A stretch of DNA of 64,000 bases from UBA4742 sp963734965 (GCA_963734965.1 CAVTJK010000003.1:2050209-2114208); one strand, 5' to 3'; positions 1 to 10,153 are shown, numbered from the stretch's first letter. A program made the numbers and translations. The notes: generated by a model from the letters alone, not told the origin.

Positions 1-553
1 CGCCGGCTCGGGCAACGGCGTCGGCCACCTCGACCAAATTGGCCACCGCGGGCGTCAGCTTGGCCCAGACCGGACGGCGGCAGGCGCTGGACGCCTCGAT
101 GGCGGCGGCGGCCGCCTCGGGGCGCTGGGCGAACATCTCGCCCGAGCGGTGATCGAGGTTCGGACAAGACAGGTTGACCTCGACGGCCACGACCTCGGCC
201 GGGGCGTCAGCCATCATGGCCGCCGCCTTGGCGTAGTCGTCGACCGTGCGGCCCCAGATGCTGGCCACGACCGTCGCGCCCGTCTCGACGAGCGACGGCA
301 GCTCGTGGGCCAGCCAGTGCTCGACACCGGGACCCTGCAGCCCGACCGAGTTGAGCATCCCGGCGGGGGTCTCGTGGACCCGCGGCGCCGGGTTTCCGGC
401 CCAGGCCTCGGCGGACAGCGACTTGACGACGACCGCCCCGAGCGAGGCCAGGTCGACGTGGCGGGCCAGCTCGGCGCCGTGTCCCGCCGTCCCCGACGCC
501 GTCATGACCGGGTTGGCCAGTTCGACCGAGCCGACGCGGGTTCTCAGGTCCAT
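1..553 (-). CDS. pyrD: Dihydroorotate dehydrogenase, class 1B (5' part, cut by window edge)
   Basis: PyrD oxidises dihydroorotate to orotate, the fourth step of UMP synthesis. About 184 N-terminal residues are visible before the window ends. They begin with an ATG at 553 and include the family motif VEVNLSCPN around residue 130, together with the early phosphate/flavin-binding stretch (PVMTASGTAG). The ATG directly abuts the carB stop codon at 554-556 with no spacer, so the gene is translationally coupled to carB and is the last visible gene of the pyr operon. The electron-acceptor subunit PyrK, usual for class 1B, is not in the window. The assignment to class 1B rather than 1A is from memory of the N-terminal pattern. 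Confidence 0.9.
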   Translation of the reverse strand, partial: MDLRTRVGSVELANPVMTASGTAGHGAELARHVDLASLGAVVVKSLSAEAWAGNPAPRVHETPAGMLNSVGLQGPGVEHWLAHELPSLVETGATVVASIWGRTVDDYAKAAAMMADAPAEVVAVEVNLSCPNLDHRSGEMFAQRPEAAAAAIEASSACRRPVWAKLTPAVANLVEVADAVARAG

Positions 554-3500
554 CTATTCCAGATCCAGTCTTAGCTGGTCGTCGTTGATCCCTTGTTGGT
601 ACTCCTGCAACGTGCGCACGCGCAGCGGGTGTCGGGCCCAGTCAGCCATGCCGTTGGCCGCCGCCAGCCCGGCGGCGGCGGTCGTGAGCAGCGGGACGCG
701 GTGGCTGCCTGCGGCGGCGCGGATGTGGGCCCCGTCGGTGCGCGGCCCCCGACCTCGTGGGCTGTTCACCACCAGCTGCACCTGGCCGCTGGCGATGAGG
801 GTGACGGCGTCGGTTCCATCCTCTCCCAGCTTCGCCACCACCGTCGTGACGGCCACGCCCTGCGCGGCCAGGTAGTCGGCCGTGCCCGAGGTCGCCGCGA
901 TCTCGAAGCCGAGGTCGACGAACTGCTGGGCCGCCTTGACCGCGGTCGGCTTGTCGCGATCGGCGAGGGAGAGGAACACGGTGCCCCGCTCGGGTAAGCG
1001 GTTGCCGGCCGCCAGCTGGCTCTTGACGAAGGCCAGGCCAACGGTCAGGTCGATGCCCATGACCTCGCCGGTCGAGCGCATCTCGGGCCCGAGCACGGCG
1101 TCGGCGTCGGGGAACCGGCTGAAGGGCAGGACCGCTTCCTTGACCGCGATGTGATCGCCGGTGACACCGGGCACCAGCAGGCCCTGCTCGCGGAGCTCGG
1201 CCAGCGTCGATCCGGTCATCACCCGCGCCGCCACCTTGGCCAGCGGCACTCCGGTCGCCTTGGCCACGAACGGCACCGTCCGCGAGGCGCGGGGGTTGGC
1301 CTCGATCACGAACACCTGGTTGGCCTTCACCGCATACTGGACGTTGATGAGGCCGCGCACGTCGAGGGCGTCGGCGATCCGCCGCGTGTGGTCCTCGATG
1401 ACGCTGATCGTCTCGGCCGACAGGTGCGGCGGTGGCAGCACGCACGCGCTGTCGCCCGAGTGCACGCCCGCCTCCTCGACGTGCTCCATGACCCCACCGA
1501 TGACGACGTCGCCGGTGGCGTCACGGATGGCGTCGACGTCGACCTCGATGGCGTCTTCGAGGAAGCGATCGACGAGCACGGGCCGCTCGGCCGACAGGCC
1601 GCCCTCCTTGCCCAGGCTCCCGAACCCGGCCAGCGCGGCCATGGCCCGCTTGAGGCTGTCGTCGTCGTACACGATCTCCATGGCCCGGCCGCCGAGCACA
1701 TAGGAGGGGCGCATCAGCACCGGGTAGCCGACGCGCTCGACGACGGCCATGGCCTCGGCCACCTCGGTCGCGGTGCCGCCGGCGGGCTGGGAGATCTCGA
1801 GGCGGGCGCACAACCCGTTCCAGCGCTCACGGTCCTCGGCCAGGTCGATCGACGCCGGACTCGTGCCCAACACGAGCTCCTGGGGCAGTTGGGCGGCCAG
1901 CTTGAGCGGCGTCTGGCCCCCGAGGGCGACGATGACGCCGACCGGCTGCTCGGCCTCGATGACGTTCATGACGTCCTCATAGGTGAGGGGCTCGAAGTAC
2001 AGCCGGTCGCTGGTGTCGTAGTCGGTGGACACCGTCTCGGGGTTGCAGTTGACCATCACCGTCTCGAACCCGGCGTCGCGCAGGGCGAAGCTGGCGTGCA
2101 CGCAGCAGTAGTCGAACTCGATCCCCTGCCCGATCCGGTTCGGCCCGGAGCCCAGGATGACGATCTTGGGCCGAGTGCTCGGGCGAACCTCGTCCTCATC
2201 CTCCCAGGTTGAGTAGTGATACGGCGTGTCGGCGTCGAACTCGGCCGCACACGTGTCGACCGTCTTGAACGTCGGTGCGACCCCCGCGGCCAGCCGCGCC
2301 GCCCGCACGTCGAGCTCGCTGATCGGCGCGGACTCGTCGCCGGTACCGGCGCGTGACTGGTTGTGGAGCCAGGCCAGCTGGGCGTCCGAGAACCCGAGGC
2401 GCTTGGCGCGCCGCCACCCGGCCCGGCTCAGCGCGGCCAGTCCACCGGTCTCGAAGAGCTCGGCCAGATGGGCGCGCTCTTCGACGATGGCGAGGATCTG
2501 GTCGAGGAACCAGGGATCGACACGGGTCGCGGCGTACAGGTCGTCGACCGAGATGCCGCGGCGCAGCGCGGCTTCGAGCTGGAAGGGCCGGTCCGGCGTG
2601 GCGATGGCGGCCTGGATCACGAGGTCGTCGTCGTTGAGATCGTCGTAGAGGGCCTCGCCCGGATCGCAGTTGAGCCCGTGCCGGCCGTGCTCGAGTGACC
2701 GCAGCCCCTTCTGGAGCGACTCGGGGAAGGTCCGGCCGATGGCCATGGCCTCGCCGACCGATTGCATGCTCGTGCCCAGCACGGCGGGCGTGCCGGGGAA
2801 CTTCTCGAACGCCCACCGCGGGATCTTCGTGACGACGTAGTCGATGACCGGCTCGAAGCTGGCCGGCGTCTTGCGGGTGATGTCGTTGGAGATCTCGTCG
2901 AGCGTGTAGCCCACGGCCAGACGAGCGGCGATCTTGGCGATGGGGAAGCCCGTGGCCTTCGACGCCAGCGCCGACGACCGCGAGACCCGCGGGTTCATCT
3001 CGATGATCACCATCTCGCCGTTGGTGGGATCGAGCGCGAACTGCACGTTCGAGCCGCCGGTCTCTACGCCGACGCGACGTATGCAGGCGAAGGCGGCGTC
3101 GCGCATCCGCTGATACTCGACATCGCTCAGGGTCTGGGCAGGAGCGACCGTGATCGAGTCGCCCGTGTGCACGCCCATGGGATCGAGGTTCTCGATCGAG
3201 CACACGACGACGCAGTTGTCGGCGCGATCGCGCATGACCTCGAGCTCGTACTCCTTCCACCCTGCGATCGATGCCTCGATCAGGATCTCGGAGATCGGGC
3301 TGGCGTCGAGGCCGATGGCCGCGGCGCGCTCGAACTCGTCGATCGTCGCGGCGATGCCCGTGCCGCGACCGCCCAGGATGTAGGCGGGACGGATCACGAC
3401 CGGCAGCCCGATCTCGGTCACGCGCGCCATGGCCTCGTCGAGGGTGTGGGCGATGGCCGACGCCGGCGAGGCCAGCCCGATCTCGGCCATGGCCACCTTG

Positions 3501-3895
3501 AACTGCTCGCGGTCCTCGGCGGTGGCGATGGCCTCGGCCTTGGCGCCGATCAGCTCGACCCCTTCTCGTTCGAGCACTCCGGCCGCCACGAGCTCCATGG
3601 CCAGGTTGAGGGCGGTCTGGCCCCCGAGGGTCGGCAGGAGGGCGTCGGGGTGCTCGCGCTCGATGATCTTGGTGAGGATGTCGATGTCGAGCGGCTCGAT
3701 GTAGGTCGCGTCGGCGAAGTCGGGATCGGTCATGATCGTCGCCGGGTTCGAGTTGGCCAGGATGACTCGGTAGCCCTCCTCACGCAGCACGCGGCAGGCC
3801 TGGGTGCCCGAGTAGTCGAACTCGCACGCCTGGCCGATCACGATCGGCCCCGAGCCGATCAGCAGGATCGAGTGGATGTCGTCGCGGCGAGGCAT
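554..3895 (-). CDS. carB: Carbamoyl-phosphate synthase large subunit
   Basis: CarB uses ammonia delivered by CarA, bicarbonate and two ATP to make carbamoyl phosphate for pyrimidines and arginine. The 1113-residue protein is full length (family about 1070). The N-terminal half opens with GSGPIVIGQACEFDYSG near residue 14 and has a first ATP-grasp domain containing RPAYILGGRGTG. The second half repeats the plan with GSGPNRIGQGIEFDY and RPSYVLGGRAM. A methylglyoxal-synthase-like allosteric domain ends the protein. The reading frame is intact throughout. The gene starts 13 bp after the carA stop and its stop touches the pyrD start. The last ~20 residues are slightly longer than usual. Confidence 0.97.
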   Translation of the reverse strand: MPRRDDIHSILLIGSGPIVIGQACEFDYSGTQACRVLREEGYRVILANSNPATIMTDPDFADATYIEPLDIDILTKIIEREHPDALLPTLGGQTALNLAMELVAAGVLEREGVELIGAKAEAIATAEDREQFKVAMAEIGLASPASAIAHTLDEAMARVTEIGLPVVIRPAYILGGRGTGIAATIDEFERAAAIGLDASPISEILIEASIAGWKEYELEVMRDRADNCVVVCSIENLDPMGVHTGDSITVAPAQTLSDVEYQRMRDAAFACIRRVGVETGGSNVQFALDPTNGEMVIIEMNPRVSRSSALASKATGFPIAKIAARLAVGYTLDEISNDITRKTPASFEPVIDYVVTKIPRWAFEKFPGTPAVLGTSMQSVGEAMAIGRTFPESLQKGLRSLEHGRHGLNCDPGEALYDDLNDDDLVIQAAIATPDRPFQLEAALRRGISVDDLYAATRVDPWFLDQILAIVEERAHLAELFETGGLAALSRAGWRRAKRLGFSDAQLAWLHNQSRAGTGDESAPISELDVRAARLAAGVAPTFKTVDTCAAEFDADTPYHYSTWEDEDEVRPSTRPKIVILGSGPNRIGQGIEFDYCCVHASFALRDAGFETVMVNCNPETVSTDYDTSDRLYFEPLTYEDVMNVIEAEQPVGVIVALGGQTPLKLAAQLPQELVLGTSPASIDLAEDRERWNGLCARLEISQPAGGTATEVAEAMAVVERVGYPVLMRPSYVLGGRAMEIVYDDDSLKRAMAALAGFGSLGKEGGLSAERPVLVDRFLEDAIEVDVDAIRDATGDVVIGGVMEHVEEAGVHSGDSACVLPPPHLSAETISVIEDHTRRIADALDVRGLINVQYAVKANQVFVIEANPRASRTVPFVAKATGVPLAKVAARVMTGSTLAELREQGLLVPGVTGDHIAVKEAVLPFSRFPDADAVLGPEMRSTGEVMGIDLTVGLAFVKSQLAAGNRLPERGTVFLSLADRDKPTAVKAAQQFVDLGFEIAATSGTADYLAAQGVAVTTVVAKLGEDGTDAVTLIASGQVQLVVNSPRGRGPRTDGAHIRAAAGSHRVPLLTTAAAGLAAANGMADWARHPLRVRTLQEYQQGINDDQLRLDLE

Positions 3896-3908
3896 CAGGT
3901 CGCTTCCA

Positions 3909-4987
3909 TCAGGTGGTTTCCATCAACTCGTCGAAGAGGGTGAAGAGGTAGCGCGCGTCGTGGGGGCCGGGCCCCGCCTCGGGATGGTGCTGCACGCTGA
4001 AGGCGGCCACCTCGAGCGAGCGGAGGCCCTCGATGGTGCCGTCGTTGAGGTTGCGGTGGGTCACCTCGACGGCCGTCGACGGCGTGTCGACGACCGAGTA
4101 GTTGTGGTTCTGGCTCGTGATCTCGACCGCGCCCGTCTCGAGGCGGCGCACCGGATGGTTGCCGCCGTGGTGGCCGAAGGGAAGCTTGTAGGTCTCGAGT
4201 CCGAGCGCTCCGGCGAGCAGCTGATGGCCCAGGCAGATCCCGAACACGGGCACCTCGCCCAGCAACCCCTTGATGGCTTCGGTGGCATAGCCGACGGCGG
4301 CGGGATCGCCGGGACCGTTGGACAAGAAGACGCCGTCGGGCCGGCGGGCCAGCACCGCCGCCGCCGGCGTCGATGCGGGCACGACCTCGACCGTCGCGCT
4401 CTGGCCGAGCTGTTGCAGGATCGCCCGCTTGATGCCGAAGTCGTAGGCCACCACGCGGCGGGGACCGTCGCCGATGGTGTAGGGCTCGGTGCAGGTCACC
4501 TCCTGCACGAGGTCGCGACCGTCGGTGCCGGGCTCGGCCTGCGCCGCCGCCTTGAGGGTCACGTCGTCCGCCGTCCCGAAGGCGGCGGGCATGGCGCCGG
4601 CGTCGCGCAGGTGGCGCGTGAGGCGACGGGTGTCGACGCCGGCGATCCCGGGGATGCCGTGGCGGCGGAGGAAGCCGTCAAGATCGCCCTCGCTGCGCCA
4701 GTTGCTGCGGCGGCGCGCCAGGTCTCGCACGATGACGCCTCGGCAGAACGGCCGGACGCTCTCGTCGTCGACGGGCGTGACCCCGTAGTTGCCGATGTGG
4801 GGGTAGGTGAAGGTGATGATCTGCCCGGCATAGGAGGGGTCGGTCAGCACCTCCTGGTAACCGGTGAGGACGGTGTTGAACACGACCTCACCAGTAGCCA
4901 CTCCTCCTGGGGGCACGGCGCCGATGGCCTCGCCTTCGAAGGTGGTGCCGTCGGCGAGCACGAGCCGCGACTCGGTGATCGATCCGG

Positions 4988-4991
<4 letters not shown>
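3909..4991 (-). CDS. carA: Carbamoyl-phosphate synthase small (glutamine amidotransferase) subunit
   Basis: CarA hydrolyses glutamine and channels ammonia to CarB. I chose the ATG at 4991 (protein beginning MTGSITESRLVLADG, 360 residues). Its ATGA overlaps the pyrC stop, and homology to the CarA N-terminal domain begins there. An in-frame start at 5147 would add 52 arginine-rich residues lying wholly inside pyrC. The class I amidotransferase triad is visible: the nucleophile Cys in FGICLGHQLL (about residue 252) and the His/Glu pair in HHPEAGPGPHD near the C-terminus. The oxyanion-loop motif SNGPGDP is also present. The gene sits between pyrC and carB in the pyr operon. Confidence 0.97.
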
Positions 4992-6260
<1,269 letters not shown>

Positions 6261-6268
<8 letters not shown>

Positions 6269-7298
6269 GGGCCCCCACCTCGACCTCGTCGGCGGCTCGG
6301 GTCGGTGTCGGTCCCGGCGCCGGGCCGCCGTCGTCCACCGCGGCCGTGCGGTCGATCTCGTCGGGGGGTGGGGTCCCGAAGGCCTCGCTTCCCGAGCCGA
6401 GCATCAGGAACAGCACCGCCATGCGGACGGGTACGCCGTTGCGCACCTGGTCGACGACGGCCACGTTGGGGCGGTCGGCCACCTCGGCCGCGATCTCCAC
6501 CCCTCGGTTCATGGGTCCCGGGTGCATGACGATGGCGCCGACGGCCTCGGCCCGGTCGGCCCGATCGGGGGTCAGGCCGTAGCCGGCGGTGTACTCGCGC
6601 AATGACGGCACGAGCGCCTCGGTCATGCGCTCGCGTTGCATGCGCAGCAGGTAGACGACGTCGGTCTGCTCGAGGACGGCATCGAGATCGTGGGTGACCT
6701 CGACCGGCCAGCCGACGAGGCTGGGCGGCAGCAGCGTGGGCGGGGCGACGAGTGTCACCTGCGCACCGAGGGCGGTGAAGGCAGCGACGTCCGAGCGAGC
6801 GACCCGGCTGTGCTTGATGTCGCCGACGATGGCGATGCGCCGCCCGTCGAGCGAACCGAGGCGTTGGCGGATCGTGTAGCAGTCGAGCAGGGCCTGGGTC
6901 GGATGCTCGTGCCAACCGTCGCCGGCGTTGATCACCGACGAGGTCGCCCACCGGGCGATCTGGGCGGGCACGCCGGCCGAGCCGTGCCTCACGACCAGGG
7001 CGTCGACGCCCATGGCCTCGATGGTCTGGATCGTGTCACGGATCGACTCGCCCTTCTTGAGCGACGACGAGCCGGCGGTGAAGGTCATCGAGTCGGCGCC
7101 GAGCCGTTTGGCGGCGGCGTCGAAGCTCAGGCGGGTGCGCGTCGAGTCCTCGAAGAAGACCGACACGACGGTCTTGCCCCGCAGGGCCGGCACCTTGGGG
7201 ATCGATCGGGCGCTGACCTCGACGAAGCTGTCGGTGAGGCGCAGGACCTCGTCGATGCCGTCGGCCCCCAGGTCGTCGATGCTCAACAGGTGCTTCAC
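6261..7298 (-). CDS. pyrB: Aspartate carbamoyltransferase catalytic subunit
   Basis: PyrB condenses carbamoyl phosphate with aspartate. The phosphate-binding signature VFFEDSTRTR (about residues 48-57) and the later KKGES, HPTQ and MHPGPMNRG motifs are all present. The enzyme core ends near residue 310. A further ~30 residues, rich in Pro, Asp and Ala, have no counterpart in the usual catalytic chain of about 310 residues and look disordered. No pyrI regulatory chain is visible. The 5' end overlaps pyrR by ATGA and the 3' end overlaps pyrC by 8 bp. Confidence 0.96.
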
Positions 7299-7861
7299 TT
7301 GCGCATCTCCCCCAGCTCGACCCCTTCCGGTCCGACATCGACCACTTCGTCGCGCCGCGTCGGCAGGTTCTTGCCCACGAAGTCGGGACGAATGGGCAGC
7401 TCACGGTGGCCGCGGTCGATCATGACGGCCAGCTGCACGGCCCGAGGGCGGCCGAAGTCGGTCAGGGCGTCGAGCGCAGCCCGGATGGTCCGACCGGTGA
7501 AGAGCACGTCGTCGACCAGCACGACGATCTTGCCGCCGAGGTCGAACGGGATGTCGGTGACGGCTTCGGGCAGGACCGGCCGCAGCCCGATGTCGTCGCG
7601 ATAGAAGGCCACGTCGAGGGTGCCGAGGGGGATGTCGACCTGTTCGATCTGGTTGAGGTCGTCGGCCAGCAGGCCGGCCAGCCCCACCCCGCCGGTCTGC
7701 AACCCGATGATCACGACCTCGTCGAGCCCGTGGTTGCGCTCGATGACCTCGTGGGCCATCCGCCAGACAGCCCGCTGGATGTCGTCGGGGCCCATGACCC
7801 GGGTCCGGGCATGAAAAACGCCCCCGTATGGGGGCGTGATGCGGCGTTCGCGTTCGGCCAT
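7295..7861 (-). CDS. pyrR: Pyrimidine operon regulator / uracil phosphoribosyltransferase PyrR
   Basis: PyrR binds a pyr mRNA loop when UMP/UTP is high and lowers expression of the operon; many homologues also have uracil phosphoribosyltransferase activity. The 188-residue protein has the PRPP-binding loop VVLVDDVLFTGRTIRAA (about residues 104-120) and the C-terminal DRGHRELPIRPD block. I chose ATG 7861 because AGGAAGG lies 9 bases before it. An in-frame GTG at 7903 falls inside the PyrR-binding loop, and a later ATG at 7795 has no ribosome binding site and would remove the first beta strand. Codons 9-16 also encode a terminator-like hairpin. It is the first gene of the pyr operon and overlaps pyrB by ATGA. 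Confidence 0.95.
   Translation of the reverse strand: MAERERRITPPYGGVFHARTRVMGPDDIQRAVWRMAHEVIERNHGLDEVVIIGLQTGGVGLAGLLADDLNQIEQVDIPLGTLDVAFYRDDIGLRPVLPEAVTDIPFDLGGKIVVLVDDVLFTGRTIRAALDALTDFGRPRAVQLAVMIDRGHRELPIRPDFVGKNLPTRRDEVVDVGPEGVELGEMRK
7814..7837 (-). terminator. Intrinsic-terminator-like hairpin inside the start of pyrR
   Basis: Read on the minus strand, an 8-base arm ACGCCCCC is followed by loop ATAC, the perfect complementary arm GGGGGCGT and four further T residues (five in a row counting the arm's last base). It lies entirely within pyrR codons 9-16. That is the layout of an intrinsic terminator placed in coding sequence. Translating ribosomes would disrupt it, while untranslated mRNA would let it form. 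The structure is seen directly; termination activity is inferred. Confidence 0.7.
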
Positions 7862-7879
7862 CGCGTGATGCCTTCCTGT

Positions 7880-7910
7880 CCGTGTGAGCCTCACGGGACT
7901 CACTTCACGG
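7880..7910 (-). promoter_or_regulatory. PyrR-binding loop in the pyr leader
   Basis: The minus strand reads AGTCCCGTGAGGCT at 7900-7887, matching the PyrR-binding consensus ARUCCNGNGAGGYU at every position. It sits at the top of an upper stem GTGAG/CTCAC (7903-7899 with 7888-7884). A purine-rich 5' bulge GAA follows, then a lower stem CCGT/ACGG (7910-7907 with 7883-7880). That is the classic asymmetric PyrR loop. The pyrR Shine-Dalgarno starts a few bases downstream, so bound PyrR could block ribosome access, as is known for mycobacterial PyrR. Confidence 0.88.
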
Positions 7911-7920
7911 TCAGGCGTTC

Positions 7921-7929
7921 ACCCTAGCA
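7921..7929 (-). promoter_or_regulatory. Extended -10 promoter of the pyr operon
   Basis: The minus strand reads TGCTAGGGT, an extended -10 (TGn plus TAGGGT). It is placed so that transcription would start near 7912, just before the PyrR-binding loop. No good -35 hexamer is seen about 17 bases upstream, which is common for extended -10 promoters. The start site is inferred. Confidence 0.5.
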
Positions 7930-7953
7930 GACACGCTCCTCCTTCCACGCTGG

Positions 7954-8006
7954 CGAACCTGTGCCGTCCGATGTGTCCATGGGCGCGCGTTTGCGGCACA
8001 GGTTCG
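7954..8006. repeat. 13-bp perfect inverted repeat between nusB and pyrR
   Basis: CGAACCTGTGCCG (7954-7966) is exactly complementary to CGGCACAGGTTCG (7994-8006), with a 27-base loop. It lies just after the nusB stop and upstream of the pyr promoter. It could be a factor-aided terminator of the aro-efp-nusB transcript or an operator. There is no T-run, so it is not a canonical intrinsic terminator. Confidence 0.6.
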
Positions 8007-8011
8007 AGTGG

Positions 8012-8447
8012 TCAATCCGCTTGGGGGTCGCCGCGTTCGTCGGCGGCCACGGCGGAGAGCAGGCCGTTGACGAAGCGTGGCGAGTCGTCGGTGCTGAAGG
8101 ACTTGGCCAAAGAGACGGCCTCGTTGATGACCGCGCCGGTGGGGACGTCGGGTCGGTACACGAGCTCGTAGACGCCGATGCGCAGCAGCTGGCGGTCGAT
8201 GCTCGGCATCCGCTCGAGGCTCCACCCCTTGGCGTAGGCCCGGATCGTGGCATCGACCTCGTCGACGTGTTCGCCCACCCCGATCACGAGCTCGACGGCG
8301 AACGGTTCGGCCTCGACCGGCAGCGCGGCGATGACCTCGGCCGGCGTCTCGGACTTGGCCTCGGCCTCGTAGAGCAGGGCCAGCGCCCGCTCGCGCGCCT
8401 CTCGACGACTCCCGACGCCCCCGCCGAGGCCGGACGGCGTCGCTCAC
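8012..8447 (-). CDS. nusB: Transcription antitermination factor NusB (one apparent frameshift)
   Basis: NusB binds boxA RNA with S10 and suppresses premature termination, chiefly in rRNA operons. The start is GTG 8447, overlapping the efp stop as GTGA. That frame runs MSDAVRPRRG and then derails. The real NusB frame (REARERALALLYEAEA, then EPFAVELVIGV and RMPSIDRQLLRIGVYEL) is entered one base off at a run of five G residues (C at 8418-8422 on the plus strand). Removing one G gives a continuous 144-residue NusB of normal length. An indel error is the simplest explanation. The gene closes the aroC-to-nusB run. Confidence 0.9.
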
Positions 8448-9007
8448 GCCCGGGTCAGGTACTCGCCGCTGCGCGTGTCCACCTTGATCCGATCACCCGG
8501 CTCGACGAACAGCGGTACCTGCACGACCAGTCCGGTCTCGAGCGTGGCCGGCTTGCGGGCGCCCGACACCCGGTCGCCCTGGACGCCGGGCTCGGTCTGG
8601 GCGATGTTGAGCTCGACCGCGGCCGGCAGCTCGACGCCGACGATCTCGTCGGCGTACATCTCGAGCACTGCGCCCGACCCTTCGACGACGTAGTTGGTGG
8701 CGTCACCCAAGGCGGCCGGGCCCACGTTGAGCTGCTCATAGGACGAGTTGTCCATGAAGACGTAGTCGTCGCCCTCGCGGTAGAGGAACTGCATCTCACG
8801 CTTGTCGATCATGGCCCGCTCGACCTTCTCGCCCCCTCGGAAGGTGCGGTCGACCACGGCCCCGTTGCGCACGTTCTTGAGCGTCGTGCGCACGAAGGCC
8901 CCGCCCTTGCCCGGCTTGACGTGCTGGAACTCGACGACCTGGAACAACCCGTCGTCGAGGTTGAGGGTCATGCCGTTCTTCAGATCGTTGGTGGTGATGG
9001 CGGCCAT
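8444..9007 (-). CDS. efp: Elongation factor P
   Basis: EF-P relieves ribosome stalling at polyproline stretches. The 187-residue protein has the three beta-barrel domain layout and the tip loop HVKPGKGGAF, with the lysine that reaches the peptidyl-transferase centre at residue 34. No modification enzymes (EpmA/EpmB or EarP) are visible in the window. The gene begins 21 bp after the pepP stop, and its own stop overlaps nusB as GTGA. The efp-nusB pairing behind aro genes is the mycobacterial arrangement. Confidence 0.97.
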   Translation of the reverse strand: MAAITTNDLKNGMTLNLDDGLFQVVEFQHVKPGKGGAFVRTTLKNVRNGAVVDRTFRGGEKVERAMIDKREMQFLYREGDDYVFMDNSSYEQLNVGPAALGDATNYVVEGSGAVLEMYADEIVGVELPAAVELNIAQTEPGVQGDRVSGARKPATLETGLVVQVPLFVEPGDRIKVDTRSGEYLTRA

Positions 9008-9028
9008 GGAATGCGCTCCTGCGGTCGG

Positions 9029-10153
9029 TCAGACCGCGGTGGTCTTGGGGGTGAGGGTGAGAGGTCGGCTCCCGTCGGCGGTGACGACGAGGGTGTCCTC
9101 GACGCGCACGCCGCCATGGGTGGGCAGGTACACACCCGGCTCGACGGTGACGACGAATCCGGGAGCGAGCGTAGCATCGGCCGTCGCCGCCACCCGTGGG
9201 GCCTCGTGGATCTCGAGCCCGACGCCGTGACCGGTGGCGTGCAGGAAGGCGTCGGCCCATCCGGCCTCGCCGATCACGGCCCGGCAGGCGGCGTCGATGT
9301 CGGCGACCGCCACGCCATCAGCGATGGCGTCGACACCGGCCTGCTGGGCGGCGGTGACGACCTCGAGCATCCGCGCCTGGGTCGGTGACGGTTCGCCCAG
9401 CATGACGGTGCGAGTCATGTCCGAGCAGTACCCGTCGACGACGGCTCCGAAGTCGAGCACGACGAGGTCGCCCTCGACGATCCGGCGGCTCGAGGGCCGG
9501 TGGTGCGGCTTGGCCCCGTTCGGACCGGAGCCGACGATGGTCTCGAAGGAGTTGCCCGAGGCACCGAGGCGACGGATCTCGAAGTCGAGCTCTATGCCGA
9601 ACTCCTGCTCGGTGAGCTCGTCGAGCAGGCGCGTCCGGACATTGGCCAACGCCTGATCGGCGATGGCCGCCGCCGCCTCGATCCGGGCCACCTCGCCGTC
9701 GTCCTTGACCAGCCGCAGGTCGTCCACCAGCCCCACGGTGGCCACCAGGTCGACGCCGTCGAACCAGGTCTGGGCGAAGACGCGCTGCTGGTCCCAGGTG
9801 ATGGCGTCGGCTTCGAGCGCCAGTCGCGCCACGCCGGCCGCACGGACGGCATCGCCGACCACCTCGCGGGCGGTCACGCCGGCCACGTCGATCTCGGCCT
9901 CGACGCCGGCCGCCGACAGCTGCTCGGCCGCCTGCTGGCCGTAGCGCCCGTCGGTCACGAGCAGCAGATCGTCGGGCAGGACCAGCACCGCCCCCGCCGA
10001 GCCCGTGAACCCGGTCAGGTAGCGGATGTTGACCATCTTGTTGACGAGCAACGCGTCGGCCGTTCCGGCGGCGGCCAGGGCGGCGCGCAGGCGAGGGACC
10101 CGCCCGGCCACGTCCATCGGGGCCAGGCGGTCGAGCCCGAGTACGGCGGTCAC
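9029..10153 (-). CDS. pepP: M24B family Xaa-Pro aminopeptidase
   Basis: This metallo-aminopeptidase removes an N-terminal residue preceding proline. I start it at GTG 10153, which overlaps the aroQ stop as GTGA (374 residues, beginning MTAVLGLDRL). A longer in-frame start at 10384 would add residues lying inside aroQ. An N-terminal creatinase-like domain precedes the pita-bread domain. The five metal ligands are visible: two Asp in VVLDFGAVVDGYCSDMTR, His in HATGHGVGLEIHE, Glu in VTVEPGVY and Glu in GGVRVEDTLVV. It has the position of pepQ beside efp in mycobacteria. Confidence 0.92.
   Translation of the reverse strand: MTAVLGLDRLAPMDVAGRVPRLRAALAAAGTADALLVNKMVNIRYLTGFTGSAGAVLVLPDDLLLVTDGRYGQQAAEQLSAAGVEAEIDVAGVTAREVVGDAVRAAGVARLALEADAITWDQQRVFAQTWFDGVDLVATVGLVDDLRLVKDDGEVARIEAAAAIADQALANVRTRLLDELTEQEFGIELDFEIRRLGASGNSFETIVGSGPNGAKPHHRPSSRRIVEGDLVVLDFGAVVDGYCSDMTRTVMLGEPSPTQARMLEVVTAAQQAGVDAIADGVAVADIDAACRAVIGEAGWADAFLHATGHGVGLEIHEAPRVAATADATLAPGFVVTVEPGVYLPTHGGVRVEDTLVVTADGSRPLTLTPKTTAV

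Noticed and set aside
7862..7903. GTG 7903 as the pyrR start
   Set aside because: It falls within the PyrR-binding loop and lacks a ribosome binding site; ATG 7861 has AGGAAGG at the right distance.
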